From Ruminococcaceae bacterium AM07-15 (lineage in GTDB: Bacteria; Bacillota; Clostridia; Oscillospirales; Butyricicoccaceae), in contig QUDE01000005.1 in the NCBI GenBank assembly GCA_003477405.1, positions 138,013-202,012 of the forward strand: 64,000 bases of DNA, written 5' to 3'. The position numbers were made by a program, and so were the translations under genes. Below, in pieces: positions 53,201 through 61,050 of this stretch; positions within the stretch are counted from its first letter, which is position 1, and every line of letters starts with the position of its first letter. The notes below the pieces were generated by a model. That model worked only from the letters and a program-made list of their open reading frames with translations. It had not been told where the DNA came from and did no database searches.

Positions 53201-56200
53201 GGTGGGCAGGGCATCGCTGTCATAGTCCGTGCCGTTTCTCCCGGAGTAGTGATAGGTCACACCCCCGGTGCCATGGGTGCTGGAAACAGGAGTGGGCTCC
53301 TTGGCCGTATCCCCATAAGTCCAGCCTTCCATGGTGACGCTGGCCTCACCCTGGCCCTTTACAATCTCCCAGTCCAGCTGGGTGTTGGTCACGCCCTTCA
53401 GGGTGTAGTTGGGGTTGCCCAGGCCGGTGACTTCTGCCCGATAGCTTCCCACAGCGGTCCCTTGATTTCCACTGTATGTCAGGGTGAAGGTATCCCCCCC
53501 CACCCGGTTTTTCACCACTGCGGTGACGGTGCATGGATTTCCGGTATAGGAGAAGGGGCCGGTGTAATGCCACTCCAGCTCTGCCTTGCGAGGAGCAATG
53601 GTGATGTTCTTTGTTCCGCTGGTCTGCGTGACCTTCTGATCTCCATCCCCTGTGATGGTGACCTGCACAGAATAGCTGCCGCTGTCTGCCACATCGGACA
53701 GGGTGAGAGTTTTTCCGGTTTCGCCGTTGAGCAATGTCTCCCCTTTATACCAGGCATACTTATATTGCAGGCCGCCGGCCGCATGGTCTGCCTGGGCGGT
53801 GAGAGTGATGGTTTCCCCATAGGTGGCCCCGGTCTGGCTGGCCTCCAGGGTGACGGTGGGAGTATCCAGCTTCCACCGGGCATAGAGGGTAATGCTTCTG
53901 CCATCTGTTGCCGACAGATTCTCCACCTCTGCCTGGTCGGCATATGGAGTACCGCTGCCGTCAGACGCTGTATTCCACCCGGCAAAGGTATAGCCGGGAC
54001 GGGTGAAGGCGTTTTGGGTGAGGTTTTGGGACTGGTCATAGGTGAAGGTCTGGTTATCCATTTTCCCTTCAGCATCATCCGCATTTTTATCAAATGTCAC
54101 GGTGTACTGGTTGGCCGTCCAATGGGCATAGAGGGTGAGATTCCCCTTGACCTCATCAGTTTCAAAATCCCATTTTGTTGCGAAAGTCTTATCCGTGTAC
54201 CACCCTTCCAGGGTGTAGCCGGTTCTGGTGGGGGCCGGGTTGGGCATTTGGGCGTGACCGCCATTTGGAACGGTCTGTTCTGGGACAGTGCCGTCTCCGC
54301 CGTTTACATCGAACTGCACGATAAAACCTTTGGAGAGCATCAGCTCACCATCGGCTGTTGCTATTACATCGTAGTCTTTGTTGGCTGAGGTAAAGTTGTC
54401 GATATAACCAGCTTTGCCAACGGCGGTGAAAACGCCGGGAGGTTCCATGCCAACGGAGATGGGAGCAGCTGTCTCCAAGCCGTCCGGATCGATTTTGGCA
54501 CTGTCTTGGAGATAAATGTCCGCCACATTGCCGGAGAGGGCCGGGCTGCCCGAGAGGGTGAGGGTGGCGCTGCCGCTCAGGTTCGCCGCATAGTCTCCAC
54601 CGGAGATGTTGCCGCCGTAAATGCCGACTGTGCCGCCGGTAGCCGTAATGCCGCCGGTGAGCTGGCCTGTATCTTTGCAGTCGCAGATGGTAAGGCTGCC
54701 GCCCTCCGTCACCTGAAACGGGCTGCTGCCACTACATTGGATCGTATTCCCATTGAGGCAAAAATTGACATCCCCTGTGATGGCAATGGGCTTGCTAAGT
54801 GTCACAGGGCCGGTCAGATAGTAGCTGCCGCTGTCCAATGTCCCGCCGCCGGGAGTAGCCCATTTCTGCCATGGAGCGCCCTCGTGGGATGCATCTTCGT
54901 GGCTGCACTCTGCGCCGCAGATGGGGTGGGAGTTCTGGTTATAGAGGCGGAGCGCCTCGTTTGCCTCGTCATATTGATAGACGAAGTTCTGGTTCTCATC
55001 GCTATTGGTCAGTTGGAACAGGCTTTGCTTGTCCTGAGGAACCTCGATGGCACAGCCGATATATCCGCCCTCATGGGCGTCGGGGAATTCCTGCTCCTGT
55101 ACGGTCAGCTCGCCGCCGGTGTATTGTGTGGCATCCACCGAGGAGTAGGGTAAGGAAACTTTCATACTGCAAATATGCAGATCCGCCGTGCCGCCCTCGA
55201 TGACGGGGTCGTCCACAAGGGTAGCGTTGCTATTGAGGCCATCCACGCCGTATTCGGTGGCAGTTATCTTGACACCCTCCCTGATGGTGAGCTGACCTTG
55301 ATAAACATCTACGCCAATAGGGGCGGTGATGCTGACATTGCGCAGATCGGTCTCGCCATTCTTGACATTCGTCCAGATACCGTAATTGATACCGTTCTCG
55401 TTCTTGTTCTCGTTCTTCACAGTGCCGCCGGTCATGGTGAGCGTTCCCCAGTTCTGAATAACATCAAAGCTGCCGCCGGAGATATCGGCCTCACCATATA
55501 CCACCAGTGCGCCCGTTATGTCGCCGCCCTTGATGGTGGCGGTACCGTGTTCAAACTTAGTACTGGTTATCATCTTACCGATGGACACTGCGCCCGCCAT
55601 TTTGCCATCCTCACGCAACGCAGTGATGGTGCAGCCGGTGTTTATGGTTGCCTGACCGCTGTCGGTGACACAAAGCGCACCGGAACCGGGCGCACTGTTG
55701 GGTTTCTCTTTTGTTGTTGTCCATTCAAACACAATCTTCGCGCTGCCGCCCACCGTCACGGTGCCGCCCTCCTGATACACGGTGGTGGCACGGGCATTAT
55801 CCACTGCGGTGGTCAGGCTCACCTCACCGCCGGTGAATTTGCCGGTGCTGTTCGACAGCGCCACCGCCTGAACTCCCGCTTTGCCCGTGTGATCCAGAGA
55901 GATGGTGCCGCCGGTGACATTCAGCGCGCCGCCGTCCGTGACGGAAATCAGGCTGCCGCTGCGCGATGCCGTGCCGCTGATGGTACCGCTTTCCAGGTTC
56001 AGCGTACCGCCCTCGACAGAAATCACATTGAGGCCGCTGTACGATTCTGTTCCTGTGATGGTGCCGCCGCTTTGGCAGTCGCAGATGGTCAGCGTGGCGC
56101 CGCTGCTCACGGTGAGGGTATTTGTGCCCATATCCAGCGTATAGCCGTTGAGGCAGAGGGTGACATTGTAACCGATGGTGATGCTTCCGTTGGTGGTGAC

Positions 56201-56389
56201 ATCGCAGGTCAGGTAGTAGTTTCCGTTTTGGAAAAAACTGTTATTGCTGATTGTCCTGTTTAGCTGCGTCCAACCGGTGTGGCTGCCATGTTCTTCTGCG
56301 GCCCGGGCGGGCAGGCGCAGCTGGGGCAGCAGGCCCCACACCATGCACACCGCCAGCAGCAAGCTTGCAATTCGTTTGGATCGTCTCAT
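50297..56389 (-). CDS. Giant SLH-anchored surface protein (2,030 residues)
   Basis: This is a modular adhesin-like protein, start ATG 56389 with GGAGG six bases upstream. The order is: signal peptide (RIASLLLAVCMVWGLLPQ, cut near ARAA); a long region of short Gly/Thr repeats typical of beta-helical proteins (GGTLNLESGTISG) with two related blocks (NYYLTCDVTT and SYYLTGPVTL); two InlB B-repeats (GYTLEGWYTDK, GYTFAGWNTAS); MBG-like repeats of about 160 residues; a third B-repeat-like unit (YQFIGWTYDG); a CarboxypepD-like domain (DGGYRFDKLTPGIYNLVV); a Gly linker; a bacterial beta-repeat; and three C-terminal SLH domains (FTDADRTAWYHDGV, YTDVPSGSWYEEAI, FTDGSETSQWAESA). No LPXTG motif. It follows a GGDEF gene by 19 bases. 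Confidence 0.9.
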   Translation of the reverse strand: MRRSKRIASLLLAVCMVWGLLPQLRLPARAAEEHGSHTGWTQLNRTISNNSFFQNGNYYLTCDVTTNGSITIGYNVTLCLNGYTLDMGTNTLTVSSGATLTICDCQSGGTITGTESYSGLNVISVEGGTLNLESGTISGTASRSGSLISVTDGGALNVTGGTISLDHTGKAGVQAVALSNSTGKFTGGEVSLTTAVDNARATTVYQEGGTVTVGGSAKIVFEWTTTKEKPNSAPGSGALCVTDSGQATINTGCTITALREDGKMAGAVSIGKMITSTKFEHGTATIKGGDITGALVVYGEADISGGSFDVIQNWGTLTMTGGTVKNENKNENGINYGIWTNVKNGETDLRNVSITAPIGVDVYQGQLTIREGVKITATEYGVDGLNSNATLVDDPVIEGGTADLHICSMKVSLPYSSVDATQYTGGELTVQEQEFPDAHEGGYIGCAIEVPQDKQSLFQLTNSDENQNFVYQYDEANEALRLYNQNSHPICGAECSHEDASHEGAPWQKWATPGGGTLDSGSYYLTGPVTLSKPIAITGDVNFCLNGNTIQCSGSSPFQVTEGGSLTICDCKDTGQLTGGITATGGTVGIYGGNISGGDYAANLSGSATLTLSGSPALSGNVADIYLQDSAKIDPDGLETAAPISVGMEPPGVFTAVGKAGYIDNFTSANKDYDVIATADGELMLSKGFIVQFDVNGGDGTVPEQTVPNGGHAQMPNPAPTRTGYTLEGWYTDKTFATKWDFETDEVKGNLTLYAHWTANQYTVTFDKNADDAEGKMDNQTFTYDQSQNLTQNAFTRPGYTFAGWNTASDGSGTPYADQAEVENLSATDGRSITLYARWKLDTPTVTLEASQTGATYGETITLTAQADHAAGGLQYKYAWYKGETLLNGETGKTLTLSDVADSGSYSVQVTITGDGDQKVTQTSGTKNITIAPRKAELEWHYTGPFSYTGNPCTVTAVVKNRVGGDTFTLTYSGNQGTAVGSYRAEVTGLGNPNYTLKGVTNTQLDWEIVKGQGEASVTMEGWTYGDTAKEPTPVSSTHGTGGVTYHYSGRNGTDYDSDALPTDAGDYTVTATFAANDNYNAITVQDAFTIAPRPVELRWSGETSVVYDGQEHTVTAEVENPVGEDVFHLEYSENQKTNAGSYQAEVTGLGNPNYTLEGGTKTTFAWEITKAPGEASVTMEDWTYGEEANEPSPTSGTNGTGSVTYRYTGRSGTDYDSDALPTQVGEYTVTATFAPVENYEAAVATAEFSIGKKEIYATWQGLDQVYDDDTQVKIVLDGVVSGDQVSAQVDGAVPQNAGEHPLTAILTGADAPNYILKNNKATLTIQKKPVLFTVTDNAVQADGNEKKATVTPDESTFSGYTVEYRQEGQKVPSPSQVGTYEVWVTITDPNYRHTNGSNTMQVGDLTITQAPPTLYTVTFDGNEAEGSMTSLEAAADSTLILPACAFSKADYQFIGWTYDGQTYQPGDRFIMPNEDVTLKAQWEKVFRVEGKVTEETEGTDPQAVTGAVVSLWLGANKLNETTTDSDGGYRFDKLTPGIYNLVVSKDQRTVTKKVEIKDQNAVCNAILPKGATNSIVEVVPGSPDIVVGQLDTMFEKTDEKVYTQKDAQTVKTGGKVEFTFTAAEKRQNEVTGDLDKIQTISGGSNLALVMDYTLEKTVTNAGDTAENPVQITEANVLLEVRLPLPGELQGKQSYTVYRVHEEKAEALTTSPNALGEYFEVSSDKTVLILHVKCFSTYAIGYTEHSGNPGGGGGGTPTYPPVMEQPEHGTVTISPDAPHKGDNVTITPQPEDGYQVDEVIVTDQNGKEVEVTPKEDGSYTFTQPDGKVTITVTFKKKSAVSHCPRDESCPMAPFTDADRTAWYHDGVHYCVEHGLMVGTSADTFEPNTTTTRGMIATILWRLEGSPMVDTAMNYTDVPSGSWYEEAIRWADSTGVVLGYGDGTFGPDDPITREQMAAMLWRYAGKPQAESSLADFTDGSETSQWAESAMVWAVEQGLIEGMGNAQLNPQGQATRAQAATILMRFAEKFGK
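52660..53600 (-). repeat. Internal coding repeat, period 480 bp
   Basis: Within the surface protein gene, the text CTGTCATAGTCCGTGCCG occurs at 52738 and 53218, and neighbouring blocks (TTCCATGGTGACGCTGGCCT; CCAGGCCGGTGACTTCTGCC) recur at the same 480-bp offset. It equals a 160-residue unit containing EASVTME, DYDSDALPT and EVTGLGNPNYTL. Confidence 0.85.
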
Positions 56390-56408
56390 GTTTTGCCTCC
56401 TCCTTGGG

Positions 56409-57581
56409 TCATCGGCTGTTTTTTGCACATTCCAGCTGCCCCAGGCAGCATCGGTCCCGGCCGGTTTCCTTGGCCCGATAGAGCATCCGGTCGGTTTCTT
56501 CATAAAGTTGCTGATAATGGCATCGGCCCTTGGGGCAAACACAGGCCCCTACGCTGCACCGTATGTCCAAAGGCCGGCCCTGCCACCGGATGGCTTTCAG
56601 CTGCCGGGACAGATTTTCGCTCAGGGCCATCACCTGGCTTTCTGTAAGAGGGCGGTCATAAAGGACGGCAAATTCATCCCCGCCGATCCGCCCCACCCCG
56701 GCTCCATCGGCAAAGGTGCTGCGCAGCGCATCCGCCATCTCCACCAGCACATGGTCGCCGCAGGGATGGCCGTAATGGTCGTTGATCTCTTTGAATCGGT
56801 CCAGGTCCATGAGAAACAGGGTCACGCCTCCCTCTCCCCCTGGACGCTCCGGGCCGGAAAGCAGCTGCTCCACCCGGCATTCCACCGTGGTTTTGTTCAG
56901 CAGCCCGGTCAGCGGGTCCTGCTGCACCAATTCCTGCAGCTTGGCATTGATCTCCACGATCTGCTTTTGCTGCTTCAGCATCACCGCGGTGTGGTGGGCA
57001 TGGGCCAGGGACACCGCCAATGACACCGAAAAGGTGATAGTGAGATTGAGCTGATCGCCAGCCGGCAGCAGCGGGACCATGGCGGCCAGAAACAGCAGAT
57101 AGCCTATTCCATATAGCGCAGCGCTATACCGGGGCGGCGCCTGGATCAGCAGGGCCAGTCCCAAAAGCGCCGTGGTGAGCACCGCTGTCCCTGCGCCGGA
57201 ATCCCGGTACAGATCATAGGCATTGAGCCCGATATGCCACAGCAAAAGAAGGCAGGTCACTGCATATTGGAAAATCCACTGTCCCTCCACCGAAGCCTGC
57301 CGCATGGGCCGCCGCAAAGCCAGCCAAACTGCGCCGATGAGAATCAACAGACAGTACATGGAAAAATAAATGCGGTTGTTCCGGGTTCCCAGTCCGGACT
57401 GGGACCAGAGCAGGACCCGGGCGATGTTATAAAGTTCAATGGGAAAAATAATGGCGCAGATGATCCGCAGGGAAAAGTCATTTTTCCGCACCGTTTCCGT
57501 TAAAAACTCCCGGCGGATATAGCCGGGAACTTGCAGCGTTGCCCAGTGCTTGTTCCGGATCGCCTTTCGGAACCTATCCAT
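56409..57581 (-). CDS. Membrane diguanylate cyclase (GGDEF)
   Basis: From ATG 57581 this 390-residue protein has six to seven transmembrane helices in residues 30-215 (IICAIIFPIELYNIARVLL, MYCLLILIGAVWLAL, FQYAVTCLLLLWHIGLNAY, and more), a short coiled coil, then a GGDEF domain from about 235: QDPLTGLLNKTT, MDLDRFKEINDHYGHPCGDHVL, and the intact active site GRIGGDEFAV. The inhibitory-site RxxD is not evident. It should make c-di-GMP. The stop is 19 bases before the giant surface protein start, so the two are one operon. Confidence 0.9.
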   Translation of the reverse strand: MDRFRKAIRNKHWATLQVPGYIRREFLTETVRKNDFSLRIICAIIFPIELYNIARVLLWSQSGLGTRNNRIYFSMYCLLILIGAVWLALRRPMRQASVEGQWIFQYAVTCLLLLWHIGLNAYDLYRDSGAGTAVLTTALLGLALLIQAPPRYSAALYGIGYLLFLAAMVPLLPAGDQLNLTITFSVSLAVSLAHAHHTAVMLKQQKQIVEINAKLQELVQQDPLTGLLNKTTVECRVEQLLSGPERPGGEGGVTLFLMDLDRFKEINDHYGHPCGDHVLVEMADALRSTFADGAGVGRIGGDEFAVLYDRPLTESQVMALSENLSRQLKAIRWQGRPLDIRCSVGACVCPKGRCHYQQLYEETDRMLYRAKETGRDRCCLGQLECAKNSR

Positions 57582-57861
57582 TGTTGCGTCTCCCCCTTTG
57601 AAACCACAAATTCCCTTTTCGGAGCAGCAGAACCAGCCGGGCCTACGCCGCAGTGCACCCCCGGCTGTCCTCCAAGCCGCCGCTTGACGGCTCACCGCCT
57701 CCATGTTATCTTTATTTTGACAAATGGCTGTAAAATTGGAAAGCAGTTGTTCCGAATCCGTCCGTTTCTGCGCAGAATTTACGGCCATTTTCCGCCCTAT
57801 CTCCTGGAAAAACCCATTCTTGAGCGGCTGGCCGAGGCAAGAACCAAAGGGGGAAAAGATT

Positions 57862-59136
57862 TTGAAGCTGGATGTTTATCACACTTTGCTCATCGGCGTC
57901 ACCCAGGCGTTTCTGGGCAGCTATGTGATGCTGCTCATCGATTTCCGCAAGCCGGTATCCCGCTGGCGCACCCGATGGATCGCCATCGTCTCCGTCATTG
58001 TGGGTTCCAATCTGGTGGGGCTGCTCTTTTTCTATTTCTGGGAAATGTATTATAGGGTGGGGGCCTTCACCGTGACGCTTCCCTACATTCTGGTCACCAT
58101 CTGGTGCTCCAGCCACCGGGATTTCCGCGCGGTTTTCAGTCTGGCCACTGGTCTGTTTGTGGGCAGTGCCGGAACGGCCATCTCCCTTCTGGCCAATCTG
58201 CTCTTATGGGACAATGACTATTTTACCCTGGCCATGCGGGTGGTCTCCTTTCTTGCGCTGTTTTTCCTCCTCCGGCGTTTCAGTGCCACCTACCGAAGCA
58301 TGCTCCATCAAATCAACCACAGCTGGGGGGTTTTGTGCATCATCCCCATCGTTTCGTTTGCCGCCACGCTGTATGGCGTCAACCGGCTGAACATTGCAAA
58401 TTCCTTGTCGGCCTGGTTCCCTATTGCCAGCTTGCTGATTGTATGCGGCTGCTCTTATTATTTGATGTATCTCTTTTTTGAAGGAGTGCAGAAGGAAAAT
58501 GACGCCCGCCATGAGGTGCAGCTATCTGTCCTGCAGGTGTCGGCCCTGCAAAGCCGCATGGAGGCGGTGCGGGCCGCTGAAAACGCCATCCGCACCGAAC
58601 GCCATGATCTGCGCCACCGGCTCCAGACGGTGGCCGAACTGGTCAGCCGTGGGGACAAGGAAGCTGCTCTGAACTTTCTGGATACCGCTCAGAAGCGGCT
58701 GGACGAAGGAAAGGCCATCCGCTGGTGCCGCCCGCCGGTGCTGGATGCAGTGTTTTCCTCCTATTTTGATCAGGCCCGGAGCCAGGACATCCGGGTGGAG
58801 GCCAGGATCTCCCTTCCCGATGTACTGCCGGTGAACGAAGGGGAGCTGGCCATTGTTGTGGCCAATGCTTTGGAAAATGCCATCCAGGCCAACCGGAATC
58901 TGCCCCTGGACCGGCGGGAGATCCATTGCAAAATGGTGGGGGCCCCTGGTATTATGCTGGAAATTTCCAATCCCTGCGCAGGCGAGGTTTTCTTCGACAA
59001 CCGGGGCCTGCCGATCGCTCAGAAAGAGGGACACGGCCTGGGCGTGCAGTCTATTTCTGCCTTCTGCCGCAAAAATGGAGCCGTGTGCCAGTTTGACCTG
59101 ACGGAAGGATGGTTTCGTCTGCGCCTGGTGCTGTAA
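57862..59136 (+). CDS. Orphan GHKL sensor histidine kinase
   Basis: This is a membrane histidine kinase of the GHKL/AgrC-like class. Six to seven helices fill residues 5-220 (TLLIGVTQAFLGSYVMLLIDF, WIAIVSVIVGSNLVGLLFFYF and others). The phosphoacceptor region is TERHDLRHRLQTVAEL (HDLRH instead of the common HDxKNH). The N-box is VVANALENAIQAN and the G-box GHGLGVQSI. I choose a TTG start at 57862 because AAGGGGGAAAAG precedes it; the open frame begins 46 codons earlier. No response regulator or peptide gene is adjacent. It is divergent from the GGDEF gene; the 280-bp gap holds a TTGACA but no matching -10. Confidence 0.82.
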   Translation: MKLDVYHTLLIGVTQAFLGSYVMLLIDFRKPVSRWRTRWIAIVSVIVGSNLVGLLFFYFWEMYYRVGAFTVTLPYILVTIWCSSHRDFRAVFSLATGLFVGSAGTAISLLANLLLWDNDYFTLAMRVVSFLALFFLLRRFSATYRSMLHQINHSWGVLCIIPIVSFAATLYGVNRLNIANSLSAWFPIASLLIVCGCSYYLMYLFFEGVQKENDARHEVQLSVLQVSALQSRMEAVRAAENAIRTERHDLRHRLQTVAELVSRGDKEAALNFLDTAQKRLDEGKAIRWCRPPVLDAVFSSYFDQARSQDIRVEARISLPDVLPVNEGELAIVVANALENAIQANRNLPLDRREIHCKMVGAPGIMLEISNPCAGEVFFDNRGLPIAQKEGHGLGVQSISAFCRKNGAVCQFDLTEGWFRLRLVL

Positions 59137-59184
59137 GGCCCAGAAGCAGACCCGTATACCCCAGATTTCTTATGACGAATGACA

Positions 59185-59219
59185 AAAATCCCCCAGCGCC
59201 GTCGGCGCTGGGGGATTTT
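59185..59219. terminator. Bidirectional terminator
   Basis: AAAATCCCCCAGCGCC (59185-59200) pairs with 59204-59219, loop GTC, between convergent genes. Confidence 0.9.
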
Positions 59220-59239
59220 ATCTTCTTTTATCCAATTTT

Positions 59240-60370
59240 CTACGAGGGCACATTCTGCCGGGCCTGGTCATACTGGGCCTGGGTGACGGCGCCGGTGGCA
59301 ATGAGTTTGCTTACCAAAGTCACATCGGAGTTTTTCAAAGCGGCGGACAGGCTGCGCCACAGCACAAAGGCGGCCTGATCCCGGCGGAAAATCCCCCGCT
59401 GGATGGTCTCCATCTCGCTTTGGGTCAGAATGCCGGTCTGCACCATCATCACCCGATCGGTGCTGTTCCACACAAAATCCCCCAGCTTGTCGCTGTAACC
59501 CAGCGCCCGGAGCACATAGGTATACATAGTAGCCGCATTGCAGGGCTGATTGGGGGCAAACTCGGTGGCCGATACCCCGTTGGTATAGCCCATATGCACT
59601 GCATAGGCCACATACCGGTTGGCATCCTGCCATCCGGTGATGTCAGTAAAGGGATGGCTTCCTTCATAGGAAAGGGCGGCCTGCTCCTCACCCAGCAGCC
59701 GGATGAGCATAATCAGGCATTCCAGCCGGGTGGGCTCCCGATCCAGTTCAAAGCCCACATCGGTGCCCTTGAACAGTCCCATCACGCTGAGGGCCTGGGC
59801 GTAAGCCAGGTACTGAACCTGGTAGCCATCCACTGCATCCTGGGAGGTTGTGGCCCCATCCAGCAGCTGCACCCGGGCGGTATCCGATGTGATGCGGATA
59901 CCGCTCTGATCATTCTGCGGGATCATATAATAGATGTTCCGGGCGATCTCCCAGCCTCCAGGCCGGGTGCCTCCCGCGGTGACATTGACCACTTCAGTTC
60001 CGGTGACTTCCGCCGTGCCTTCCCGCATGACGAACCCGGCCCCCAAGGGCCCTGTCACGGTATCTCCCTTATTCAGCTCCACGATCCGGCCTTTTTCGCC
60101 CACCTGGGCCAGAACCGCATCCAGCAGCGGCCCTGCCGCCTGGGAGAGCAAGGCATCTTCGGTCTCCCGGGTCTTTTCTTCCAGATAGGCATTGGCCTCT
60201 TGCTCCAGGCTGGCAGCCTTCTGCCGGGCATTTTCCGAAACGGTGTCCAGATACTCTTTCCGCAGTACCGACAGCGTCACAAGACTCTCTCCGCCTCCGG
60301 CGGCCAGCACCGCCACCGAAAGCAAAAAAGCCAAAACCAGGGCTGTGCCCCGGCGCATCCATTTCATCAA
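59240..60370 (-). CDS. Small SLH-domain exported protein
   Basis: This 376-residue protein has a signal peptide (GTALVLAFLLSVAVLAAGGG), a helical segment rich in Glu and Lys (YLDTVSENARQKAASLEQEANAYLEEKTRETEDALL) and a middle beta-rich part (GRIVELNKGDTVTGPLGAGFVMREG). The C terminus has SLH-like units (FTDITGWQDANRYVAYAVHMGYTNGVSATEFAPNQP and the preceding LECLIMLIRLLGEE). It does not match a named family. The start region sits on a terminator-like hairpin: the ribosome site AAAGGGGGA lies in its 3' arm. Confidence 0.78.
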   Translation of the reverse strand: MMKWMRRGTALVLAFLLSVAVLAAGGGESLVTLSVLRKEYLDTVSENARQKAASLEQEANAYLEEKTRETEDALLSQAAGPLLDAVLAQVGEKGRIVELNKGDTVTGPLGAGFVMREGTAEVTGTEVVNVTAGGTRPGGWEIARNIYYMIPQNDQSGIRITSDTARVQLLDGATTSQDAVDGYQVQYLAYAQALSVMGLFKGTDVGFELDREPTRLECLIMLIRLLGEEQAALSYEGSHPFTDITGWQDANRYVAYAVHMGYTNGVSATEFAPNQPCNAATMYTYVLRALGYSDKLGDFVWNSTDRVMMVQTGILTQSEMETIQRGIFRRDQAAFVLWRSLSAALKNSDVTLVSKLIATGAVTQAQYDQARQNVPS

Positions 60371-60377
60371 AAAAAGG

Positions 60378-60432
60378 TCCCCCTTTTCCCATCAATACTT
60401 CGATTATACCGGAAAAGGGGGAGTAAAGTCAA
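60378..60432 (-). promoter_or_regulatory. Promoter of the small SLH gene, overlapping the CorA stop and a hairpin
   Basis: On the minus strand TTGACT (60427-60432), 18-bp spacer, TATAAT (60403-60408). The -10 lies in the loop of a 12-bp hairpin (TCCCCCTTTTCC at 60378-60389 with 60411-60422) that is followed by a T run and covers the ribosome site. Confidence 0.65.
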
Positions 60433-61037
60433 AAAAACTTTTTCTTTTTGAAAAAAGCCACTTCCAGCGCCACAAGGGCTCCGGCCACCACAATCAGGGC
60501 CAGATAACCATAACGCCACTGAAGCTCGGGCATTCGGGCAAAATTCATCCCATACCAGCCGGTGAGCAGCGTGAGGGGGAGAAACAAAGTGGTGACCACG
60601 GTGAGCAGCCCCATCACACGATTTTGCCGGGCATCCTGAAGGGCCTGGAACAATTCCCGCAGCAGATGTTCCGGGCTTTGCAGCTGGCGCAGCGCAGGCA
60701 GACGGCCTTCCACCCAGCCTTTCACATCCCCTTCTTCTTCAATGAGCACCAGCCTGTCCGGCAGGAGACAGAACCCCATCCCCAGACGGAAAGCACCGGC
60801 CTTCTCCATCTCCGGCACCCGCAGCACCCCGGTCAGGCAGTCACCTACCCACTCGACTTTGCAGCAGCGGCTGGGGCCCCGGCCGCCTAGGGGTTCCTCC
60901 CCTTTCAGGTAGTCCCCTCGTTTTTGTTTCCACTCTTCCCGATCCATAAGCAGCAGAAAAGGGGAAGGTTCACCCTTCCCCTCAGACCGCCGGAGTCTCC
61001 GGCGGCCTTCCTCTTCCACTTTCACATAACAATCCAT
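60429..61037 (-). CDS. Short CorA-family metal transporter
   Basis: This 202-residue protein retains the CorA membrane part: a long helix (SPEHLLRELFQALQDARQNRVMGLLTVVTTLFLPLTLLTGWYGMNF), the GMN selectivity motif, and a second helix (YGYLALIVVAGALVALEVAFF) with a Lys tail. The cytoplasmic domain is only about 130 residues, much shorter than in ordinary 310-residue CorA, and the long stalk helix is reduced. The open frame has no sign of truncation by frameshift. It follows brnQ by 13 bases. Confidence 0.85.
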   Translation of the reverse strand: MDCYVKVEEEGRRRLRRSEGKGEPSPFLLLMDREEWKQKRGDYLKGEEPLGGRGPSRCCKVEWVGDCLTGVLRVPEMEKAGAFRLGMGFCLLPDRLVLIEEEGDVKGWVEGRLPALRQLQSPEHLLRELFQALQDARQNRVMGLLTVVTTLFLPLTLLTGWYGMNFARMPELQWRYGYLALIVVAGALVALEVAFFKKKKFF

Positions 61038-61050
61038 TTTCTTTGAGCTC

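Noticed and set aside
50123..54388. 1,421-codon open frame on the plus strand
   Set aside because: Antisense to the giant surface protein, whose signal peptide, B-repeats and SLH domains show which strand is coding.
57862..59136. agr-type quorum-sensing locus
   Set aside because: The kinase resembles AgrC, but no AgrB protease, peptide precursor or LytTR regulator is adjacent.
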